The notes under the pieces were generated by a model, which did no database searches, had not been told where the DNA came from, and worked only from the letters and a program-made list of their open reading frames with translations. Shown in pieces: positions 9,732 through 21,000 of a DNA stretch of 64,000 nt. Made by a program: the position numbers and the translations under genes. Position 1 is the stretch's first letter, and each line of letters opens with the position of its first letter. Origin of the DNA: Aradus depressus (lineage: Eukaryota; Arthropoda; Insecta; Hemiptera; Aradidae). The stretch lies in the NCBI GenBank assembly GCA_963662175.1, contig OY759219.1, positions 31,662,908-31,726,907 of the forward strand, in the 5' to 3' direction.

Positions 9732-10229
9732 CTAAACCTTCGAATTCTTAAAGAATCCGAACCTTACAATCCCGTATCCTTCGTAAAATCACAACCGCTC
9801 CATTCTATGTCTCAAATGCTATCCTTCACAATGACCTGCAGATTCCCTTTGTAAGGGATGTAATTAAATCCCGCTACAGAAAATTCCATTCTACCCTTTC
9901 CTTCCACCCTAATCCTTTAGTTCGCAGACTTGCCACAAGAACCCTTCCTAATGTTCATGTTCGGAGACTGAGGCGGCAATGGCCTCGAGACCTACTAGTG
10001 GATTGAAGACATCTACAAACGTTTTATGTTTCTTTTTAATTTTTTTTTTATATATTTTTAATTTCTCTTTCTCATCCGTAAATAACACGACAATGGAGTG
10101 TCATTATTAAATTATTTCTCTTTCAACATCCAAGACATTTATTTATCATGTATCACTTTGCTTGTTATATATTGTATATAAATATATATAGTTGTAAATA
10201 CAAAATTAAAATTTAAAAAAATAAAAAAT
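9732..10229 (+). mobile_element. 5'-truncated jockey-type LINE (RT C-terminus)
   Basis: The TSD AATTAACATTCA lies at 9720-9731 and 10230-10241. The frame near 9760-10002 translates to the C-terminal end of a jockey-type reverse transcriptase polyprotein. It reads LQSRILRKITTAPFYVSN, then DLQIPFVRDVIKSRYRKFH, ending in RRQWPRDLL before a stop. The 3' UTR is AT-rich and the insertion ends in an A-rich tail. Only the last about 80 residues remain, so the copy is dead on arrival. Confidence 0.82.
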
Positions 10230-10384
10230 AATTAACATTCATAAACAGAGATTATAATTTAAAATCGTGAAAGGATATTTTTGTGTTTCCCTCCCTGAGT
10301 TTTCCCTATTTTCTTTACCAAAACGTTTTGGTTTGTGTCACACTTGAGTAAAAAAAATTTTACTGAAATTTATTATGTAATCCA

Positions 10385-10610
10385 GTAGGAGCTCAACATT
10401 TAGGTGTTCATAGATTTGGAGGATGGAGGTGTCCCTCGAATAGCTACCAACCAATCTAAGGCATTTGTTTTGGGTCACTTGAAGAGATCTCAAGTTGGTA
10501 TTGCTTGCAAGACCGGCTCACACTGCATACGTTATCACTGGCCGCAACAGAAGATTGTACATGAGGAGTCTATTGGTTAGATTAAGGACTGCCTACCCAA
10601 TAACTGTTAT
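10385..10610 (-). pseudogene. Jockey-type LINE RT fragment, second subfamily
   Basis: On the minus strand the frame reads YNLLLRPVITYA, a stop, then AGLASNTNLRSLQVTQNK, CLRLVGSYSRDTSILQIYEH and LNVELLLDYI. This is the C-terminal region of jockey-type reverse transcriptases, where RPVLTYACPVW, LQ..QNK.LR and a following D/E-rich segment are conserved. At least one stop interrupts it, and it has no clear TSD. Confidence 0.7.
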
Positions 10611-10671
10611 GAATGTATAATCACAGCATTTAAGTATATTGATTATTAGACTAGTTTTGGAAGATGGAGCG

Positions 10672-10735
10672 AAAAATTAATTAATTAATTCAATTTGGGG
10701 GAGTACATTGCCGGTGATTCACCGACGATTCTTTT
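10672..10735 (+). repeat. R1 3' end only
   Basis: Contains GGGGGAGTACATTGCCGGTG followed by ATTCACCGACGA, the R1 tail with its small hairpin. Confidence 0.6.
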
Positions 10736-10739
10736 CATT

Positions 10740-11319
10740 TTTATTTTTTTTATAAAAAGAACTATTCATATTCCATATATTTATATTTATTTATTTCAAC
10801 CAAACATATTCTCTCAAAGGGGTACATTTAATCATTTTTCTTTCCTTTTCCAAAACACAGCTTACTATTCAGATGTTTTATACAAAGTTTCATGAATATA
10901 TTCAAGATTTGGATGGATCATGAATTTCATATCTCTACTAACACATGTACCCTTATAAATACAATGGCCCTTTGCCCAGACTCAATGGAGAATATATTAT
11001 TTATATGATCCCTTTTTATACATTTTTTTATAGGTCAAAGTTCGACATTGAAATCCTTTTCCATTGCCAAATGCCACGTGTGTGAAGTTGGCATACAGTG
11101 TGACACTGTACTCAGCTGAAATAGATCCTGTAAATATCAAAAAACTGTTATTATAACAAATGTTATAAATAACAACAATAATAGTACAAATAAAATGAGT
11201 AAAAAATGAATAGAAAATAAATGAATATAAAAATAATAGTACTAATAAATACAGTAGATACATTTTTTAATTATGATTTCAAATGGAGAATTTTGGCACT
11301 AATTATGCAGAATTGTTTT
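10740..11319. other. No feature recognised
   Basis: Very AT-rich. The minus ORF 10997-11263 is composed mostly of Y, F, L and I from T-rich sequence and has no recognisable domain. Confidence 0.5.
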
Positions 11320-11332
11320 AAATAGTGTAGTG

Positions 11333-11768
11333 CTTTGGGGTGCAGCTAAACAGTCGAACATCAATAGTATCCAAGCATTCCAGTCCAAACTCCTGCGACG
11401 AATTATCAACGCTCCTTTCTACATTACCAATAAAGTCCTACTCAGAGATCTCAATATTCCCGCTGTCAACGAACTAATCCAATCCCGATTCCAAACATTT
11501 CATAGAAACCTTTCTTACCATTAAAATCCTCTCGCTCAAGCCCTATCTTATCATTCCCATCCTGACAATCCTCCCCGCCGCTTGAACAGGAGGTGGCCTC
11601 GCGATCTTCTCTCTGAGGATAGTGAATAATGACAATTAACTTTCGAGAGAGTGTCAGCGCTGGCTGGCTTCTCCCATCAAGTGACGTTGTTATTTTTTCT
11701 TTTTGTCCACATATTTGCTTATTATGTATATATTGTAAATAGATTGCAAAAAAAAAAAAAAATAAAAT
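11333..11768 (+). mobile_element. 5'-truncated jockey-type LINE (RT C-terminus)
   Basis: The 13-bp TSD AAATAGTGTAGTG occurs at 11320-11332 and 11769-11781. The frame (about 11333-11627, with one stop at 11521) reads LWGAAKQSNINSIQAFQSK, LLRRIINAPFYITNKVLL, DLNIPAVNELIQSRF and ends NRRWPRDLLSEDSE: the classic C-terminus of jockey-type reverse transcriptases. A 3' UTR of about 120 bp and an A-rich tail follow. It belongs to the same subfamily as the decayed copy at 44490-44745. Confidence 0.88.
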
Positions 11769-11796
11769 AAATAGTGTAGTGAACTAACTGATTACT

Positions 11797-12080
11797 CATA
11801 TGTGATAGTAAGATGTTGTGGGTCGAGATTTCTCATATAAATAATTATTATAATAGACGTTGTCTTCCCACTGTTTTATTTTCAACCAGAACCGGTTTTC
11901 AACGCAATAGCGTCATCATCAGTGGCACATCCATGATTGAATAAATATAATATACAAATAATGAAATGTATAAATAACAACTATGAACTAACCTAAAATG
12001 AACAATAAAATACTTAACGTTAAAACAAATATTACATAAAAGTTAGCTGCTAAACTAATAAAAGTGTGAGTCTCGCAAAC
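11797..12080 (-). mobile_element. Penelope-like terminal repeat (pLTR), family 1
   Basis: It begins with CATATGTGATAGTAAGATG, the reverse complement of the family's 3' end. It contains the conserved block CCACTGTTTTATTTT and the hammerhead motif at 11885-11926. Similar sequences lie at 28555, 35101, 58364 and 59291. No reverse transcriptase frame is present. The right edge is unclear. Confidence 0.65.
11885..11926 (-). ncRNA. Hammerhead-ribozyme-like motif, family 1 copy A
   Basis: The minus strand reads GCCA, CTGATGA, T, then stem II GACGC-TATT-GCGTT (one G-T wobble), GAA, stem III AACCGGTT (a perfect palindrome with no loop), C (predicted cleavage base), TGGT. GCCA and TGGT can close stem I. 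Hammerheads with a diminished stem III that act as dimers have been described from Penelope-like elements. The extra T before stem II departs from the textbook core. Confidence 0.6.
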
Positions 12081-12224
12081 TTCCCTGAAGACAGATCGGG
12101 TGTCACAGCTCTCATAGATCAAGAGATGGGAGACCACAGATGAAACTTTATTCTTTGAGGATTTATAACTTAGTAAGTTCTGACAACAAAATAAATTTTA
12201 GACAATGTTATGATTTTTGTTACT

Positions 12225-12425
12225 GTACTCAAGAATGTGAGTTCGAAACAGCCAGATTATCTGGGAAGTTGAAGAAAGAAAAAATTGAGCATGCCGTCCT
12301 TCGGTGGTGCTATCCTAGGCAATAAAACCTGGGTAGGGAAAATGTACGACTCTTATTTGAGTCAGGCTCATGTCCATCAAAGCGACGAAAGAGCGCTCTG
12401 GTAGTAGGTAAGCTATTTATAAGAT
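12225..12425 (+). mobile_element. SINE-A partial copy
   Basis: Carries a B-box remnant (GTGAGTTCGAAAC), GCCGTCCTTCGG and GACGAAAGAGCGCTCTGGTA. The head and several internal segments are deleted. Confidence 0.6.
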
Positions 12426-12430
12426 AGTAT

Positions 12431-12837
12431 TGTCTAATTCCATAAACGTGTTATGCCATCGTCAGCACTAAGTTCAAAAGTGACGTTTAAGTTTGTTAGG
12501 TTGTCATATTTATACAATCTTCAGGTAATCTGAGATTAACTAAAGCTGTGACTTGATAGAACATTTCGTCTTACACCAATATTTGAGTTTAAACATATAA
12601 TACATATACAAAAAAATATAATAACAAGAAAATTTCCAAAAAAAACTAAAGAAATTGGGTTCATAGTACGTACTATATATATAAGAAATAATTGAAATAA
12701 TGGCAGCAATATCACATAATATAGAGGCACAAGAAGAAAATAAATAAAAAGATGTGTACCTATATACTTTTATAATAAAAAAATACAAAACATATTATAT
12801 TAACTTACTGGTGTTAACAGAAGTGAGATTTCAGAGG
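12431..12837. other. No feature recognised
   Basis: AT-rich spacer between two partial SINE-A copies. Two overlapping minus ORFs (12536-12788) are T-rich chance frames. Confidence 0.5.
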
Positions 12838-13066
12838 TGAAAAAACCTTGAGCACGTCGTCCTTCGAATGGGACGTTAAGCGATGTTCCCGAGCCTGTAG
12901 AATGTCAAGTCTACCCTAGGTGAATAAAAATTTGGAATAGGCATAATTTAGGACTAGTAGAGTCAGGCTCATGTCCAATAGAGTGACGAAAGAGCACTCT
13001 GTTAGTAGGTTATATGACCGCCTATTTAAAGCCCTACCATGAGTCACAATAACTAAGTAACAGAGG
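12838..13066 (+). mobile_element. SINE-A copy lacking the tRNA head
   Basis: Starts at the AAAAAACCTTGAGCACG linker of the second subfamily and runs through CGAATGGGACGTTAAGCGAT, GAGTGACGAAAGAGC and CATGAGTCACAATAACTAAG. Its 3' end is of the CACAATAACTAA type, unlike the CATAAAACCTAACC tail. Confidence 0.75.
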
Positions 13067-13069
13067 TGA

Positions 13070-14400
13070 CAATTTGAAATGAGTTTAGTCGTTCCCCCAT
13101 TTTTTTAGTTTTTTTAAATTTCTGGATGTTATTTCTACATGATGTTTATGTTTAAACTCAAATTTTTATAACAGTCAGACATGTTCCGTTAAGGCAGGAC
13201 TCCCCCATGGACTATCCTAGGGGACAGGGAATCACAGCCCTAGGTAACCTGAGGATTGTATAAATATGACAACCTTTGAACTTTGCGCTGACCATGGCGT
13301 AAGTCGAAACAAATACACTTAAGTACATATATATTTTTGTGGAATTAGACGACATAAAAGTTAAAAAAAAGTTCTCTGTTTTTATTAGTTTTCCACAAAA
13401 ATGTATTCGGACAAAGGTAATTGTTATCTTTTGATAGTGTATTCTGTTATGATAACCTTCCTTTGTTAACAGTGATAACACTGTTGACTATTCTAAAATT
13501 TTTATTTTCTTACTTTTAGTATAAGGTATTGCAACAGTGTAATAATTCAAGATCATAACCACACTTATAGAAATGTTTCTAGACCAACATTTATTTACGA
13601 CATTTAAGGAAGTTCGCTAAATTAAAAACCCAAATTTACCCCCACAAGAAGATTAAAGAGAGTTTGGCAAAGAGAGAGAGAGAGTGAGATTGTGGTTTTA
13701 GGGCGAAAAACTGCCATGGTTATCATCGCCCGAACAAAAATCTAATTATTTACAAAGGAAAAAAAACAAAAAAAAAAACAGATACACTTACACAAGATAT
13801 AAAACAAAATAAACAATAAAAGTATCCAGATGAATAATAAAATGAGAAAATGAAGAAAAACAACGAAGTAAAGTAAAAGGTAAAGGACACTTTGCAGACA
13901 GAATTAAAGACATCTCCATGACAGCTTATGGAATAGATGAGATGCCTTAAGGAAGGCGACCAGAATTCCTTGAAATCCTGTGTTGCTCCATGAGATCCGT
14001 ATATGGCCGTTGTATGGACACAAAATTCAGTATGAGAATTGTCAACATTTATTAATTCGTGTTGGTGAAGTACATTGCGGGACGAGTTTTTTGTTTTTGT
14101 TCGCGAAATAGAGTGCAAGAACATGGCATAAAGAAAATTAGTGCATCACCGTTTCATTCTTTAAATTTTCTTTTCTTTAAATGTATAATAATGGAGATAT
14201 TACTGTTTACCTGCAGGGTACAGAACTATGCACATCGTACAATTCTGCACAAATGCAAACATTGCATTATATTATTGAAAAATCAAGGAGAAAAAAACAT
14301 TTAATCGGCTCAATTTTGATTATTTTAAATACGATAAATAATCTGTAGGGAAAAGCATAGAGAATAGTGGCAAATAATCTGTAGTTTGGCATAGATGGTT
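13070..14400. other. No gene recognised; AT-rich with a GA tract
   Basis: 1.3 kb without a recognisable coding region. There is a (GA)n tract at about 13673-13688. The minus ORF 13750-14124 (124 residues) is F/S-rich, with a phenylalanine run encoded by A-runs, and resembles no family I know. A short R1-tail-like piece lies near 14057-14090. Confidence 0.5.
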
Positions 14401-14401
14401 A

Positions 14402-14732
14402 GGTTTTATGACTCATGCCCGGGCTTTAACTACGAGGTCATTTCGCCTACTACCAGAGCCCTCTTTCGTCACTCTGGTGGACATGAGCCGGACTCTACTG
14501 TGGGAGTCCTAAATTTTGCCTACCCTAAATTTTTATTCACCTAGGGTAGGGGTCTTTAACGAGTACCTGACATCGTACAGGCTCGGGACCATCGCTTAAC
14601 GTCCCATCCGAAGGACGGCGTGCTTAAGTTTATTTTACCTCCCAGATAAAATAAACTAAGGGCCTCGGTCGGGTTACGAACCCACGACCTTGAAGAAGAC
14701 AAGCACGCACACCACTGAGCTACCGGCGCCTC
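14402..14732 (-). mobile_element. SINE-A, near full length
   Basis: The minus strand shows the A box (GTAGCTCAGTGGT), a B-box variant (GGTTCGTAACCCG) and the whole body through to CATGAGTCATAAAACC. It differs little from the copies at 16579 and 56156, indicating recent amplification. Confidence 0.85.
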
Positions 14733-14739
14733 AGTTTGG

Positions 14740-15515
14740 CATAGAGATCTCCTGTTATGAAGTGTTGCCATGAGGATTCACAGCTGGGTGTTTTTCCTCT
14801 CTCAAGCCTTTCATGACTTTTTTTATTTTTATTTATTTTTTCTCTTCTCTATGTATATGTGTCATCCCAGCCGCTGATTGAACCTAAAAAAAAACTTACA
14901 AAGAAATAGTTAATTGAATAATTTAGTTTCTCATCTGAGCTAAAATTTCTTATCGATTATTATTTTACACAATTATTATTGATTGCTGTTTTATCAATTT
15001 TGTTACTTTTACAAATTAGTTAACGCTTTTAATTAGAACTCAATTATTTTAGTGTTTTATTCAATTTTAAATGAATGTGTTTTCTAGTGAGTCTCTTCAT
15101 AACCTTGTGTATCGTTCTAATGATATCACTAGTAGTACATCGTGTATGTCATGTAGTATATCGTGCTTTTTATTCATCTGGTATTTCGCAAGCTTTCTGA
15201 CTTTTCTGGTAAGAATAGGGTAGTTTGGGGGGCAGAAAGCGATGTGGTGCGGCATCCCCTTGTCGACTACCCCAAACACAGACACAAAGAAGACGTTGCT
15301 CTTTGCCCTCCGTTTTGCGACTGATATTAAATGACGATCCCTCCACTCTGTTCAAGATGATTAAATCACAAAAATAATTGAAGCCTTTGATGCCATTTCA
15401 GGTTGAAGAGTTGCCTCTACTAGTTTTCGGTTTTATTTTTTATTATTTTTTTTTTTTAAATAACGATTAGTATACAAATTAGAATAGTTTAGAGATACTA
15501 TTTATTTAGTTTTTC
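14740..15515. other. No gene recognised
   Basis: AT-rich with T-runs. Two overlapping minus ORFs at 15097-15355 show no domain I recognise. Confidence 0.5.
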
Positions 15516-15519
15516 TAAT

Positions 15520-16030
15520 TTTTACTTCCCAAGCTATACAGAGTATAGGGGAAGTTATGTAATCGGTCAAAATTCGATCCGGAGTTTTCAACGAAATTTC
15601 ATGTTTTCCGACCTCTAGATTCCAAATATTAAAAAAAAAAGTCGTCGGTGAATCAGCAGGTGATGTACTTCCCCAGAACGAATTTATTAATACACTTTGC
15701 GCTCGGTTTCCAAAACCAGTCGACCGTTTGCGCTAATATTCAAATCCCCCCTCCCCTCTTGCCGATTTGACTGAATATCGATATGTATTGTTATTATGAG
15801 GTTTCGGTTGCACATATAAAATATCGTAATACATTCATTCTATTGACAGTTATTAAAGTTTTTATGTTGAGCTTCCTCTCTAATCCCCCCCTCCCCTTTG
15901 GTCAATCTGGCTGAAAAACAATAGGTGTCGTTGTTAGAGCATTTTGAATCCACATTTAAATATTCGTGTCGATACGTAAATTCTATTGGGAGTTGTAGTT
16001 TCACAACACACACAGACAGATTTTTTTTTT
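15520..16030. repeat. Two R1 copies meeting head to head
   Basis: 15520-15640 is an R1 head on the plus strand (TATAGGGGAAGTTATGTAATC). From about 15643 the tail of a minus-strand R1 begins (GTCGTCGGTGAATC, GTACTTCCCCAG) and continues to about 15960. The junction is an A-run, so the second copy may have inserted in the A-rich part of the first. Confidence 0.6.
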
Positions 16031-16034
16031 TTTA

Positions 16035-16335
16035 TTATTTGGAATAATAAAACAGTTTTTCTAAATTTTAAAATATTAATTAACAAAAATAAATATATTA
16101 TTGATTTTTTCATCGTCATCAATACTTAACAAATTAATTATTTTATCGAAGATTGCATTATAGTGTGAAATATATTTATTGATAAATTTGTATCTGTATT
16201 GGTTTAACATTGAACAAGTAATGAGAAGATGGAGTATGTTAGTCAAGCTGAAATTTAGTTGGGTAATTTATATAATCCAAATGAGTTGTATATTTTCCTG
16301 AGAGCCTTAATTGTGAAATAATTCTTTGTTTGTTT
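16035..16335 (-). pseudogene. LINE ORF2 C-terminus, family L-C
   Basis: The minus-strand frame includes NQYRYKFINKYISHYNAI, FDKIINLLSIDDDEKINN and IFIFVN before a stop. The same C-terminus is found at 20865-21561, where a cysteine-rich motif precedes it. Here the region corresponding to the cysteine motif is degraded. It is flanked by R1 without a clear TSD. Confidence 0.6.
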
Positions 16336-16578
16336 ATATGGTTCGTCATTTTTAAATAACTTCCGCTATTGCCAAAAGAACTGTAATTTCTGGAAGGAGC
16401 TGGAGATTGCCGTGTCTATTTCTTTGCTGAAGGTCGGAAAAAATGAAATTGCGCTGAAAACTTCGCATCAAATTGTTGACCGATTCATTCTGACATTCTA
16501 TAGCTAAGGAAGTAAAACTAATGGAGGAGATTAACCTCCGATATGGCCCAAATGAGCCCTTGCCCAATAAAGCTTTGG

Positions 16579-16885
16579 TTTGGTTTTATGACTCATGCCC
16601 GGGCATTAACTACAAGGTTGTATCGCCTACTACCAGAGCGCTCTTTCGTCACTCTGGTGGACATGAGCCCAACTCTATTGTGGGAATCCTAAATTTTGCC
16701 TAACCTAAATTTTTATTCACCTAGGGTAGGGGTCTTTAACGAGTACCTGACATCGTACAGGCTCGGGACCATCGCTTAACGTCCCATCCGAAGGACGGCG
16801 TGCTTAAGTTTATCTGGGAGGTAAAATAAACTAGGGGCCTCGGTCGGGTTACGAACCCACGTTCTTGAGCTCAGAAGTCAAGCAC
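16579..16885 (-). mobile_element. SINE-A, 5' end truncated inside the tRNA head
   Basis: The minus strand keeps the B-box variant (GGTTCGTAACCCG), the full body and the GAGTCATAAAACC tail. It stops within the head at GTGCTTGACTTC, so the A box is lost. Confidence 0.8.
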
Positions 16886-16889
16886 AATA

Positions 16890-17935
16890 AATCTTTGAAA
16901 ATCTCATAAAATGTTCTATTTTTTGCCCTCTTTAGCAATATTTTATTAGAAGTAACTCAACTCCAGTTAACTTTAAAAGTTTTATTTTTTTTATTTTTAT
17001 TGCTCAATGCCAATGAAAGAGAAGTCATGATTTCATGAGAAAAGTTACTTTGGCAGATTGTTGGCACCACTCGTGGTTTCTGAACACACAAGTTTTCACG
17101 AACTAGATTAAGTTTCTTGTGTACAATTGGACTCATTAGAGGTTTCAAAGTGACACAGATGAAGAAACTCACACAACCAGGAGACACAACTTCTCATATA
17201 TGGGTTTCTACTTACTTTATGATTACACATATGTGGTATACAAATGACTTTTTGATGTTTGGGAACAGTGAAGTTTCTATACGCTCAGCCAAGGGGCGTG
17301 CATCCTCGGGGGGGCGTGTCACGCGCTATGAACCCTCCAATAGACATATCGTCGGTGATAGTTCAAGACCACGTAAGAGCAGGTTGTAAAAACCGCGTAA
17401 CAGCAAAAGTCGCAAAATTGAAATATTGCGCCAACAGATTCCTAACGCTGATTCGCTCATATTCACGCGATCTCACGCAATTTGAAATAGCCAATAGAGA
17501 ACCTCGTTTTCGCTATTGAAACAATACAGACCTGAAGTTGCCAACAAATCCGCGTATTTACGTTATTCTAGAACAAGTCGCAACACGGTTAGTGCGTGCT
17601 CCCAAATTAGGAGTGTTTAAATATAAATTACCCTTATATCCTTTCTATGGGACTCTGGGCCTTAGGAGGTTAAATCATTTGATAATTTCAGTTTAAGATG
17701 TAGTTCCGCGGTCTTGATATTACGGAGTTTTGGTATTATAGTCACTTATGCGGTATTGCAAGGAATAATAAATGAATAAATGACTTTAGACAGAATCTAA
17801 ACAAGCTATTGGTAAATTTACGTCACATACTTAAGAAAGTAGCCCTCACGAAGTAGCAAACAAGTTCAGTCGGAAAACTACATTCAATAACGATATACAA
17901 AATAACAGAGTTTGCGAAAATTTAGCCATAAATAT
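16890..17935. other. No gene recognised; CpG-richer stretch
   Basis: 17260-17600 is richer in GC and CpG than the rest of the window and has overlapping plus ORFs (17117-17389, 17259-17519) with no domain I recognise. It might be a remnant of a different element or an old exon-like fragment. The rest is AT-rich. Confidence 0.4.
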
Positions 17936-17940
17936 ATACA

Positions 17941-18036
17941 GGGCAGTTATTGAGGTTTTTGTGATAAATCTCCATTTTCTTTGGTCGATTTGTCTCAAAA
18001 TCAGTAGGTGTCGTCCTTATAAAATTATGAATTTTA
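17941..18036 (-). repeat. R1 fragment beside a LINE insertion
   Basis: Minus-orientation R1 (GGCAGTTATTGAGG, CAGTAGGTGTCGTCCTTATA). A similar R1 segment appears at 18545-18615 on the other side of the LINE, so the LINE probably lies within or between R1 units. Confidence 0.5.
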
Positions 18037-18487
18037 TTTTTTTTACAAAGAGATATTTACAACTGTATAAAAAATATATACAACAAGCAAATGTGCTAAG
18101 GAAGAAAACAAAAAAAATGGTAATGTCAAAATGTCAAAAGAGGGGGAAATCACACAGTGGGGACACTTCGTAGGCTGAGTCGCACTAATTTATGGCAAAT
18201 CACTGTCTAATAAGGTTCTAGGCCATCGGCGCTTAAGGCGTCGTTCGGGAAGTGTGGCAGAAGGGAAGGTATGGACAAGAGGATTAATGTGGGTACTGAA
18301 CAAGGAAAATAATTTTTTGTACCTGGGATTTAGCTAATTCGATGACAAAAGGAATATCGAGATTAGTGTGAAGGGTTTTGTTAGATATGTAATAAGGAGC
18401 ATTAACTATTGTACGAAGGATTTTGAATTGCAAGGATAGAATGCGTGGAAGATTGGAAGCATGGCAGAACCCCATAGTTGATTCCAT
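18037..18487 (-). mobile_element. 5'-truncated jockey-type LINE
   Basis: The minus frame 18284-18487 reads LQFKILRTIVNAPYYISNKT, LHTNLDIPFVIELAKSQ and then stops. A shifted frame continues to LPERRLKRRW near 18230. The 3' UTR (18037-18220) matches 27390-27540, so both belong to one subfamily. It is a C-terminal remnant only. Confidence 0.78.
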
Positions 18488-18861
18488 AAGTCCACATATA
18501 CTTGAGTATTGCGTTATATATTATTCATTTCGTTTTCAGAGTTAATTTGTCAATTAAGGTGTCGTCCTTATTAGATTATGGATTCAAATATAAAATTTCA
18601 AATAGCCCCAATAAGCTGGGGAAGTAAAAAACTACTCAAAAATGAACAATTTGAAAAATGTATTAGGAAAAAGCATGATGATGAAGGCAACCTCGAAAGC
18701 TGGCTAGCCCAAATTAATAAAATGTGTGAAAGGTCAGACTACGTTTTTATTTTGCAACCTGTAAGTAATATAGATTTAATAGCTTTTTTTAAAATTCTGG
18801 CCTTTCTTAAGAAAACTTAACCATCGCTAGAATGTTCTTATTTTATTTCTCTGCATCTAGT

Positions 18862-19123
18862 TAGTTATTATAACTCATGACCTGGCTTTAACTACGAGGT
18901 CATATCGCCTACTACCAAAGAGCTCTTCCATCGCTCTGGTAGACATGAGCCCGACTACAAACTGGTTTACTCAACTAGGATAGAAGGGTTTTTCGTGCAG
19001 GTTCGGGACCATCGCATAACGTATCATCCGAAGGACGGCGTGCTCACAATTTTTTCACCCCCCAGACAAAACCGTGATCTTGATCACAGTAGGCAAGCCT
19101 GCTACCACTGAGCTAACGACGCC
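18862..19123 (-). mobile_element. SINE-A, diverged, with internal deletion
   Basis: The minus strand starts GAGGGCGTCGTTAGCTCAGT (A box) but lacks a clear B box. It then reads CGCCGTCCTTCGGATG and the CTACCAGAGC/TAGTAGGCGATATGACCTC block. The 3' end is CATGAGTTATAATAACTAA-like. Confidence 0.7.
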
Positions 19124-20290
19124 CTCTATTTATCTGCATCTGAACTTTAGTCAAATTGATTGATGACCAGTTACTTCCACGAAATTCATTTTATACTAAA
19201 TAATGGTGGTAACCTATAGATAGTCCTTTAGTTTCCAAATGACTTTAGTTGGGGAAGATAAGGGATCCAAATGGATCATTAGCTCAATAAATTTAAATTG
19301 AATGATCCGAGCCAACTGGAGCCAGTTGAGCGAATGAGCTACCATACTGGAACTTGTCGTCTTTTATCGTCGAGTCAGTAGGTAACATTTCCATATTGTC
19401 TTTGTGGATTAGCTCCGGAGTCAGCCTCATAAAACCGAAGATCCGATTACAGAGAAGGTTGTTATGTTGTTGTAGAGTCTCTGGAAAGATGAACGTCTAA
19501 GGGAAGAATGTGATCTTTAAACAGGTTTGTCCTCTCCTGATGTGAAATAGAAGGGACAACGTGCTCATGTTACATTCCTACGCTCCTTCTTACAGTTTAG
19601 TTAATACTAAATAAGGCAAACTTCTACTGCTAACGCAAAGTCCAGCAATATCTAAACCTCAGTCTTTCTTTTTACACATTAAAGTACTGAAAAAAATATA
19701 AAGAAAAAGAATGTTTTTAAAAAATATTTTCTATTTCACAAGATATATAAATTATATGGGAGTTCATAAATGATGGGATATATAAATACAGGCATACAAT
19801 ACCTACATTTTTATGACAAAGATACATTATTCAACTCACTGGAACAACTGGAAATAAACAGAGCACTACAAAAAGAAAATTGTATGAACGATCAGACCAA
19901 TCTCAAATATTCATCCCTTTCATCGCCAATAATATAATCCTCCAGTCTCTGTGTATACGTATCTACTTCCGCAAAAAATTATATACATATCTTTATTTTA
20001 TGTATTTTAATTTTTATTCATACATTATTTATTGTCATCTTCGATTTATTTCATTTATGAATATATATGTATTTGTTTTTTAATGAGCAAATATTATTTT
20101 AAAAATTTTCTTATATTATTAAGATAACAATGTGAGACGAAATTTTATTTTTAATGTTTCCCATATTTTATGACACAACTATACAGGAGAGACGGAAAAA
20201 CCACGTGGATTGTAAACTGGTTGAACTTGCATTTAGTATTTGTTAAGTCGTGGCTGAAGATGGTAGAAATACCAAAAGTACTCGCATATA
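19124..20290. other. No gene recognised
   Basis: Moderately AT-rich. 19240-19560 is less AT-rich but has no open frame of note. The plus ORF 19880-20083 and minus ORF 20151-20351 have no recognisable domain. Confidence 0.45.
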
Positions 20291-20304
20291 ACTTATATAA
20301 CTTG

Positions 20305-20494
20305 GGGGCCATGGTGGCCGTGCGGGCTAGAGCGTAGGGCTTTGGTCGCATGGTCTCACCATGGTTTGCGGGTTCGAATCCCGTCCGGGAGTGAGTTTTA
20401 TTTCGTAGATAGAACTCCCTCCCGGGGCCATGGATGTCTTAAATAATTATATATATAACACATTGACATGGCTAATATGCACCGTACATAAAGC

Positions 20495-20547
<53 letters not shown>
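20305..20547 (+). mobile_element. SINE-B, full length with poly-A tail
   Basis: This is a second tRNA-derived SINE, resembling a class II tRNA (Ser/Leu-like head). It has an A-box region TGGCCGTGCGGGCTAGAGCG and a B box GGTTCGAATCCCG. The body runs through GGGAGTGAGTTTTATTTC to GGCCATGGATGTC, and the tail has about 50 consecutive A residues. The TSD ACTTATATAACTTG lies at 20291-20304 and 20548-20561. The clean TSD and uninterrupted poly-A point to a very young insertion. Confidence 0.9.
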
Positions 20548-20550
<3 letters not shown>

Positions 20551-20561
20551 TATATAACTTG

Positions 20562-20799
20562 TGAAATAGACAATATTTTTAAAAAACATTAATTTTTCTT
20601 CATATTTTTTATTAAGTGTTTCACAATATCTCTGCGAAAAATGTTTAGTATCATGAAAGTACTGGTTTAACTCCGTTTCTCTGGAAAATATTGCCTTAAA
20701 AATTAATTTAACAAAAATAATGTTTACACCCTTAATTCTCAGAAGCTTTTTCCAAGACGTATACCTCCTGTCAATATCCTGTCGAATATACTCTCCCAT
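20562..20799 (-). CDS. Unknown ORF cut by the SINE-B insertion
   Basis: The minus frame starts MGEYIRQDIDRRYTSWKK and continues with charged, helical sequence (RYCETLNKKYEEKLMFFKN) up to the SINE-B. Ignoring the SINE, the frame would go on for about 20 residues on the far side before a stop. I recognise no domain. It may be a chance frame, an unknown mobile-element protein or part of a host exon. Confidence 0.25.
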
Positions 20800-20864
20800 T
20801 AGAAGCCACTTCCTGCCTCAAATCTTTAACAACTGTGTTGTCCAACTTCCAAACATTACTTCTC

Positions 20865-20957
20865 GCACACAATGAAATGAAAAGAAACTTTATTGCTTAT
20901 AGAGATACAAATCTCATAGCAGGGGTTGACCTGCTAGTTCACACATAAATGTAATAC

Positions 20958-21000
<43 letters not shown>

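Noticed and set aside
17259..17519. CpG-richer segment as a host exon or promoter
   Set aside because: No splice-site-bounded frame, no recognisable domain and no core promoter pattern could be supported.
20398..20799. One continuous 133-residue protein across the SINE-B
   Set aside because: Its long phenylalanine run is the translated poly-A tail of the SINE; only the part right of the insertion could be original.
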